From positions 1 to 9,450 of the forward strand of contig JBBQBV010000144.1 in the NCBI GenBank assembly GCA_038318085.1: 9,450 nucleotides of DNA, read 5' to 3'. The position numbers and the translations under genes are program-made. The notes under the pieces were generated by a model, which made no database searches, was not told the origin of the DNA, and worked only from the letters and a program-made list of their open reading frames with translations. Positions 5,958 through 9,450 of the stretch are shown one piece after another (the stretch's first letter is position 1; the number at the start of each line of letters is the position of its first letter). Origin of the DNA: DATLGB01 sp038318085. GTDB taxonomy: Bacteria > Actinomycetota > Thermoleophilia > Solirubrobacterales > Solirubrobacteraceae.

Positions 5958-8288
5958 CTACTCGCCGAGCACGCGCTCGACCTGCTTGGTCTCAAAGACC
6001 TCCAGCACGTCGCCTTCCTTGACGTCCTGGTAGTTGCGCAGCACGATGCCGCACTCGAAGCCGGCAGCGACCTCGCGCACGTCGTCCGAGCCGCGGCGCA
6101 GCGACTCGATCTGCCCCGTCCACGCGACGGTGCCGTCACGGACGAGGCGGACGCTGCCGCCGCGGGTCACCCTGCCCTCGGTGACGTAGGAGCCGGCGAT
6201 GACACCGATGCGCGAGGCGCGGAAGGTGGCCCGGACCTCGACCATGCCGACCGTCTCCTCGACCTCCTCCGGACGCAGCATGCCCTGCATGGCGTCGCGC
6301 AGGTCGTCGAAGGCGCGGTAGATGACCGAGTAGGCGCGGATCTCGACGCCCTCGCGCTCGGCGAGCAGGCGGGCCTCGCCGACCGGGCGGACGTTGAAGC
6401 CGATCACGATCGCGTCGGTGGTGGCAGCCAGGTTGACGTCGGACTCGGTGATGCCGCCGACGTCGGCGCGGATGACGTTGACCGCGATCTCCTCCTGCGG
6501 GAGCTTGGCGATCTCGTCCTGGAAGGCCTCGAGCGAACCGGACACGTCGGCCTTGATGAGCAGGTTGAGCTCCTGCACCCCGGCGGCCGCGGCGATCTGC
6601 GGGTCGAAGATGTTCTCCAGCGTGACGCGGCGGCGCTGGCGGCGCGCCAGGGCCTCGGTCTTGAGGCGGTGGCCGCGCTCGGCGGCGAGGGCGCGGGCCG
6701 TCTTGTCGCTCTCGACGACCCGGACGTTCTCGCCGGCGTCGGGGACCGAGTCAAAGCCGAGCACCTCGACGGGCTCGGACGGCCCCGCCTGCTGCACGCG
6801 GGTGCCGTGGTAGTCGCTCATCGCCCGCACGCGGCCCCAGTGGGCGCCGGCGACGACCGCGTCGCCGATCTTCAGCGTGCCGCGCTGCACCAGGACCGTC
6901 ACGACGCTGCCGCGGCCCGGGTCGAGCCTGGACTCGACGACGACGCCCGAGGCCTCGGCCTCCGAGTTGGCCTTGTAGTCCTCGACCTCGGCGAGCAGGA
7001 CGATCGACTCGAGCAGCTCCTCGAGGTTCGTGCGCGCCTTCGCGGACACGTCGACGAACATCGTGTCCCCGCCCCACTCCTCCGGCTGCAGGCCGAGCGT
7101 CGTCATCTCGTTGCGGACGCGCTGGGGGTCTGCGCCCTCCTTGTCGATCTTGTTGACCGCGACGATCATCGGGACGTCGGCCGCCTTGGCGTGGTCGATC
7201 GCCTCACGGGTCTGCGGGCGCACGCCGTCGTCGGCCGCCACCACGATCACGGCGATGTCGGTGACCTGGGCGCCGCGCGCGCGCATGGCCGTGAAGGCCT
7301 CGTGGCCCGGCGTGTCGAGGAAGGTGATCTGGCGGCCGTCGTGGCTGACCTGATAGGCACCGATGTGCTGCGTGATGCCGCCGGCCTCGCCTGCCGCGAC
7401 CTCGGTGGTGCGGATGGCGTCCAGCAGCGAGGTCTTGCCGTGGTCGACGTGACCCATGATGGTCACGACCGGCGGGCGCCACTCGAGATCGTCGTCGTCG
7501 TCGTCGTAGGCGAGCTCCTCGGCGGCCTCGTCGGAGGCGGTGACGATCTCGATCTCCTTGTCGAACTCGGCGGCGAGCAGCTCGATCGCCTCGTCGGCGA
7601 GGGTCTGCGTGAGCGTCAGCATCTCGCCCATCCCCATCAGCTTCTTGATGATCTCCGCGGCCGAGACGCCGAGGTACTCAGCGACCTGCCCGACGGTCGA
7701 GCCGGAGTTGATCCGGATGACGTCGGGAGCGGCGACTCCCGCGTTCAGCGGCGCCGGCTCGTTGTCCTCGAAAAAGCGCCGGCGGCGGCGGCCGCCACCG
7801 CGGCCGGGGCGGCGCTGGGGGCCACCGGGCTTGCCGCCGGGACCGCCGCCCGGGCCGCCGCCGGGACCGCCGGGACCGCGGCGCGAGGCCTGCGAATCGA
7901 TGACGACGCGGCGCACGCCGCCGGCGCCGGGACCCGGGCCGCCGGTCGCGGGGCGCGTCGGCCGGTTCTGGCGGTTGCGCTGGTTGCCGCCGCGCTGATT
8001 GGTGCCCTCGCGCTGCTGGCGCTCGCGCTCCTTTTGCTCCTGCGCGCGGCGGGCGGACGGGTTGACGGGCGTCGAGGGCTTGCGCGGCGCCTCGGGCGCC
8101 GCCTCGGCGGCCTTGGCGCCGTTGGTCTCGGGCAGGGGCTTGCCCTCGATGGCGGCCATGGCCATGTGCTCGTCCACGGCCGAGGCGGCGGCCTTGACCT
8201 GGATGCCGGCCTTCTCCAGGCGCTTGACGATCTCCTGCGAGGGCAAGTCGTATTGCTTGGCTAGCTCTTTGACGCGCTTCTTTGCCAT
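5958..8288 (-). CDS. infB: Translation initiation factor IF-2
   Basis: IF-2 is the GTPase that places formyl-methionyl-tRNA on the 30S subunit and promotes 50S joining. The start is the ATG at 8288, giving the canonical opening A-K-K-R-V-K-E-L-A-K (776 residues); the frame is open further upstream but that part is ylxR read in another frame. Residues 1-50 form an IF2-N domain. A Gly/Pro/Arg-rich linker follows at about 80-171, a second IF2-N domain at about 187-250, then a run of six Asp. The G domain has G-H-V-D-H-G-K-T-S (279-287), G-G-I-T-Q-H-I-G (303-310), D-T-P-G-H-E (325-330), N-K-I-D (379-382) and S-A-K-A (415-418). Domains II-IV follow, ending with the C-terminal fMet-tRNA-binding barrel (G-x-E-C-G-I-V-L). 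The gene overlaps ylxR by 28 nt, and rbfA starts 28 nt after it. No Shine-Dalgarno is obvious, which suggests coupling to ylxR translation. Confidence 0.98.
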   Translation of the reverse strand: MAKKRVKELAKQYDLPSQEIVKRLEKAGIQVKAAASAVDEHMAMAAIEGKPLPETNGAKAAEAAPEAPRKPSTPVNPSARRAQEQKERERQQREGTNQRGGNQRNRQNRPTRPATGGPGPGAGGVRRVVIDSQASRRGPGGPGGGPGGGPGGKPGGPQRRPGRGGGRRRRRFFEDNEPAPLNAGVAAPDVIRINSGSTVGQVAEYLGVSAAEIIKKLMGMGEMLTLTQTLADEAIELLAAEFDKEIEIVTASDEAAEELAYDDDDDDLEWRPPVVTIMGHVDHGKTSLLDAIRTTEVAAGEAGGITQHIGAYQVSHDGRQITFLDTPGHEAFTAMRARGAQVTDIAVIVVAADDGVRPQTREAIDHAKAADVPMIVAVNKIDKEGADPQRVRNEMTTLGLQPEEWGGDTMFVDVSAKARTNLEELLESIVLLAEVEDYKANSEAEASGVVVESRLDPGRGSVVTVLVQRGTLKIGDAVVAGAHWGRVRAMSDYHGTRVQQAGPSEPVEVLGFDSVPDAGENVRVVESDKTARALAAERGHRLKTEALARRQRRRVTLENIFDPQIAAAAGVQELNLLIKADVSGSLEAFQDEIAKLPQEEIAVNVIRADVGGITESDVNLAATTDAIVIGFNVRPVGEARLLAEREGVEIRAYSVIYRAFDDLRDAMQGMLRPEEVEETVGMVEVRATFRASRIGVIAGSYVTEGRVTRGGSVRLVRDGTVAWTGQIESLRRGSDDVREVAAGFECGIVLRNYQDVKEGDVLEVFETKQVERVLGE
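7818..7877 (-). repeat. Gly-Pro-Gly-Gly coding repeat in the infB linker
   Basis: Residues 138-157 of IF-2 repeat a G-P-G-G or G-P-G-G-G unit, encoded by imperfect tandem GGNCCNGGNGGN-like units. An Arg-rich stretch follows (six consecutive Arg-type steps in G-G-G-R-R-R-R-R). This is a low-complexity, probably disordered linker between the two N-terminal IF-2 domains. Such tracts vary in length among relatives and are prone to sequencing and assembly error. Confidence 0.7.
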
Positions 8289-8524
8289 GTATCGATCAAG
8301 TCTACGGTGTCGTGTGGGACCACCACGGCCGCTTGGAGGGCGCGCTGGAAGGCGCGCCGCGCGACCGCGTGGGCGAGGCACTCATGGGACGGATGCAGCC
8401 ACGCGCCCCTGCCGGGCAGCGTGCCGGCCGGGTCGGCGACGACCCGGCCGTCCACGGTAGCGAAGCGGACGAGCGCCTCGGTGGAGGCGACGGCCCGGCA
8501 GCCGACGCACGTCCGCTCAGGCAG
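8261..8524 (-). CDS. rnpM: YlxR/RnpM family RNA-binding protein
   Basis: This small protein shows the YlxR pattern P-E-R-T-C-V-G-C-R (2-10), A-L-V-R-F (17-21), V-V-A-D-P (28-32) and L-P-G-R-G-A-W (36-42). A Cys follows in the P-S-H-E-C-L-A helix, then A-V-A-R-R-A-F-Q-R-A-L. Firmicute homologues bind RNase P RNA and modulate RNase P (RnpM); older work called them nucleoid-associated or RNA-binding proteins. There is no ATG, GTG or TTG in frame between the motif and position 8680, which is deep inside nusA. The CTG at 8524 is therefore the likeliest start. It gives an 87-residue protein of family length and an 8-nt overlap with the nusA stop (CTGCCTGA). A purine-rich AGGAAGG lies about 11 nt upstream. 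The 3' end overlaps infB by 28 nt. The gene is firmly identified; the start is inferred. Confidence 0.88.
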   Translation of the reverse strand: MPERTCVGCRAVASTEALVRFATVDGRVVADPAGTLPGRGAWLHPSHECLAHAVARRAFQRALQAAVVVPHDTVDLIDTWQRSASKS

Positions 8525-9450
8525 GGATCGTGTCGCCTTCCTGGCTCTCCAGTGCCTGGTGGGGCGGCAGGCCGCAGTAGCGGGAGCCCGGCAGCGCGGC
8601 GTTCGGGCAGCGGCGCCCGTTGCGGTTGACCGCGGCGCAGCGGCCGCCGAGGTCCTCCTCGCTGTAGCCGCCGCCCTCATCGATCTCGGTCGCGAAGTCG
8701 GTCTCGGAGCGGATGTCGATCCGCCAGCCGGTGAGGCGGGCGGCCAGGCGCGCGTTCTGCCCCTCGCGGCCGATCGCCAGCGACAGCTGGTCGTCGGGCA
8801 CGATGACCGTGGCCTGCTTGGCCTCGTCGTCGACGAGCACCTCGCGCACGCGGGCGGGCGAAAGCGCCTTGGCGACGAAGCGGGCGGGCTCGTCGTTGTA
8901 GGGGATGATGTCGATCTTCTCGCCGCGCAGCTCGGAGACGACCATGCGCACGCGCGAGCCGCGCGGCCCGACGCAGGCGCCGACCGGGTCCACGCCGTCG
9001 GCGTTTGAGACGACCGCGATCTTCGAGCGGTAGCCCGGCTCGCGCGCGACCTGCGTGATCTCGACGAGCCCGTCGGCGATCTCGGGCACCTCGAGCTCGA
9101 AGAGCGCCTTGATCAGCTCGGGGTCGCGGCGCGAGACGATGATCGACGGCCCGCGCGTGGAGTGCGAGACCTCCTTGATGACGGCCTTGACGCGCTGGCC
9201 GTGGTCGTAGCGCTCGCCGTCGACCTGCTCGGACTTGGGCAGCAGCGCCTCGACGCGCTCGCGCAGCTGGACGAGCGTGTAGCGCGAGTCGGTCTGCTGG
9301 ACGATGCCCGTGATCAGCTCGCCGACGCGGTCGCGGTACTCCTCGAACATCATGTCGCGCTCGGCCTCGCGGATGCGCTGCAGGATGACCTGCTTGGCGG
9401 TCTGGGCGGCGATGCGCCCGAAACCCTCGGGCGTGACGTCGGCGGTCTTG
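8517..9450 (-). CDS. nusA: Transcription termination/antitermination factor NusA (N-terminus outside window)
   Basis: NusA binds RNA polymerase and nascent RNA, and modulates pausing, termination and antitermination. The frame is open to the right edge and gives 310 residues, so roughly the first 70-80 are missing. An ATG at 9353 is internal and not the start. Visible are the end of the N-terminal domain (G-F-G-R-I-A-A-Q-T-A-K-Q-V-I-L-Q), the S1 domain (R-V-G-E-L-I-T-G-I-V to V-K-A-V-I-K-E-V), KH1 (I-I-V-S-R-R-D-P-E-L, with G-Y-R-S-K-I-A-V and V-G-P-R-G-S-R-V) and KH2 (D-D-Q-L-S-L-A-I-G-R-E-G-Q-N-A-R-L-A). It lacks the acidic repeat domains of E. coli NusA. After an acidic linker it ends in an unusual Cys/His-rich tail. 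It opens the nusA-ylxR-infB order typical of bacteria. Confidence 0.97.
   Translation of the reverse strand, partial: KTADVTPEGFGRIAAQTAKQVILQRIREAERDMMFEEYRDRVGELITGIVQQTDSRYTLVQLRERVEALLPKSEQVDGERYDHGQRVKAVIKEVSHSTRGPSIIVSRRDPELIKALFELEVPEIADGLVEITQVAREPGYRSKIAVVSNADGVDPVGACVGPRGSRVRMVVSELRGEKIDIIPYNDEPARFVAKALSPARVREVLVDDEAKQATVIVPDDQLSLAIGREGQNARLAARLTGWRIDIRSETDFATEIDEGGGYSEEDLGGRCAAVNRNGRRCPNAALPGSRYCGLPPHQALESQEGDTIPA
8559..8639 (-). other. Cys/His zinc-knuckle-like motif at the NusA C-terminus
   Basis: After the KH2 domain and an acidic Gly-rich linker, nusA encodes R-C-A-A-V-N-R-N-G-R-R-C-P-N, then G-S-R-Y-C-G-L-P-P-H. The spacing is Cys-x9-Cys-x10-Cys-x4-His, first Cys codon at 8637-8639 and His codon at 8559-8561. 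The pattern resembles short zinc-binding motifs of the C-x-A-x-x-x-x-G-x-x-C ... G-S-x-Y-C-x-x-H kind found at the ends of varied bacterial and phage proteins. Metal binding is inferred from residue spacing only. Confidence 0.6.

Noticed and set aside
5930..6139. A 70-residue upstream extension of rbfA
   Set aside because: The extension lies in infB coding sequence, is Ser/Arg/Ala-rich and does not resemble RbfA. The ATG at 5929 gives the family length.
5667..8264. A plus-strand open frame of 865 codons opposite rbfA and infB
   Set aside because: It mirrors infB codon structure, gives an Asp/Val/Leu/Ala-rich product without domains, and has no upstream signals. It is a GC-driven shadow.
8289..8381. 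A 31-residue upstream extension of infB
   Set aside because: It overlaps ylxR in another frame and does not look like IF-2, whose usual opening begins exactly at the ATG at 8288.
9348..9353. Tandem ATG codons as the nusA start
   Set aside because: The frame stays open to the window edge, and the upstream residues match the end of the NusA N-terminal domain, so these Met codons are internal.
1..9450. A hidden novel system such as a CRISPR array, defence island, biosynthetic cluster or mobile element
   Set aside because: Nearly every stretch over 300 bases is a recognised housekeeping gene, and the remaining intergenic space is mainly 357-703. No spaced direct-repeat array, transposase, integrase, terminal inverted repeat or toxin-antitoxin pair was seen.

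Overview
The window appears to join two unrelated bacterial genomes near position 1380. Bases 1-1380 look like a Bacteroidota/Gemmatimonadota-type bacterium. They hold the 3' part of a lemA-like gene, a moderate-GC intergenic region (421-480 is 50% GC by my count) with a good sigma70-type promoter, and the first 226 codons of a SusC/RagA-type TonB-dependent outer-membrane receptor. My preferred source is Gemmatimonadota, but this is inferred from protein style only. The receptor reading stops making sense after its plug-domain residues N-R-I. From 1381 a different frame encodes the C-terminal end of a response-regulator receiver domain, which stops at 1515.

Bases 1381-9450 are very GC-rich (8041-8100 is 83% GC by my count) and look like a high-GC actinobacterium. 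Class Thermoleophilia (Solirubrobacterales-like) is my best guess, from gene order and protein style and not from any search. From 1559 to the right edge every gene is on the minus strand, in one tightly packed housekeeping cluster. In order of transcription it reads nusA (5' end outside the window), ylxR/rnpM, infB, rbfA, nrnA, truB, ribF, rpsO, an AhpE/Bcp-like peroxiredoxin and a DsbA-family thiol oxidoreductase. Gaps are 6-37 nt or are replaced by overlaps of 1, 8, 8 and 28 nt, so a single long operon is likely. The response-regulator fragment runs convergently towards it.

Functionally this is the classic nusA-infB translation and RNA-maturation operon. It covers transcription elongation/termination (NusA), RNase P modulation (YlxR/RnpM), initiation factor 2, 30S maturation (RbfA), nanoRNA/pAp turnover (NrnA), tRNA pseudouridine-55 synthesis (TruB), flavin cofactor synthesis (RibF) and ribosomal protein S15. 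A two-gene thiol-redox tail follows where many bacteria have pnp.

I found no CRISPR array, transposon, RNA gene, phage gene or defence system, and no convincing new multi-gene system. The points most worth a second look are the chimeric junction at ~1380, a probable CTG start codon for ylxR, a Cys/His zinc-knuckle-like tail on NusA, a shortened RibF nucleotidyltransferase segment, and duplicated blocks in the leader of the SusC-type gene.
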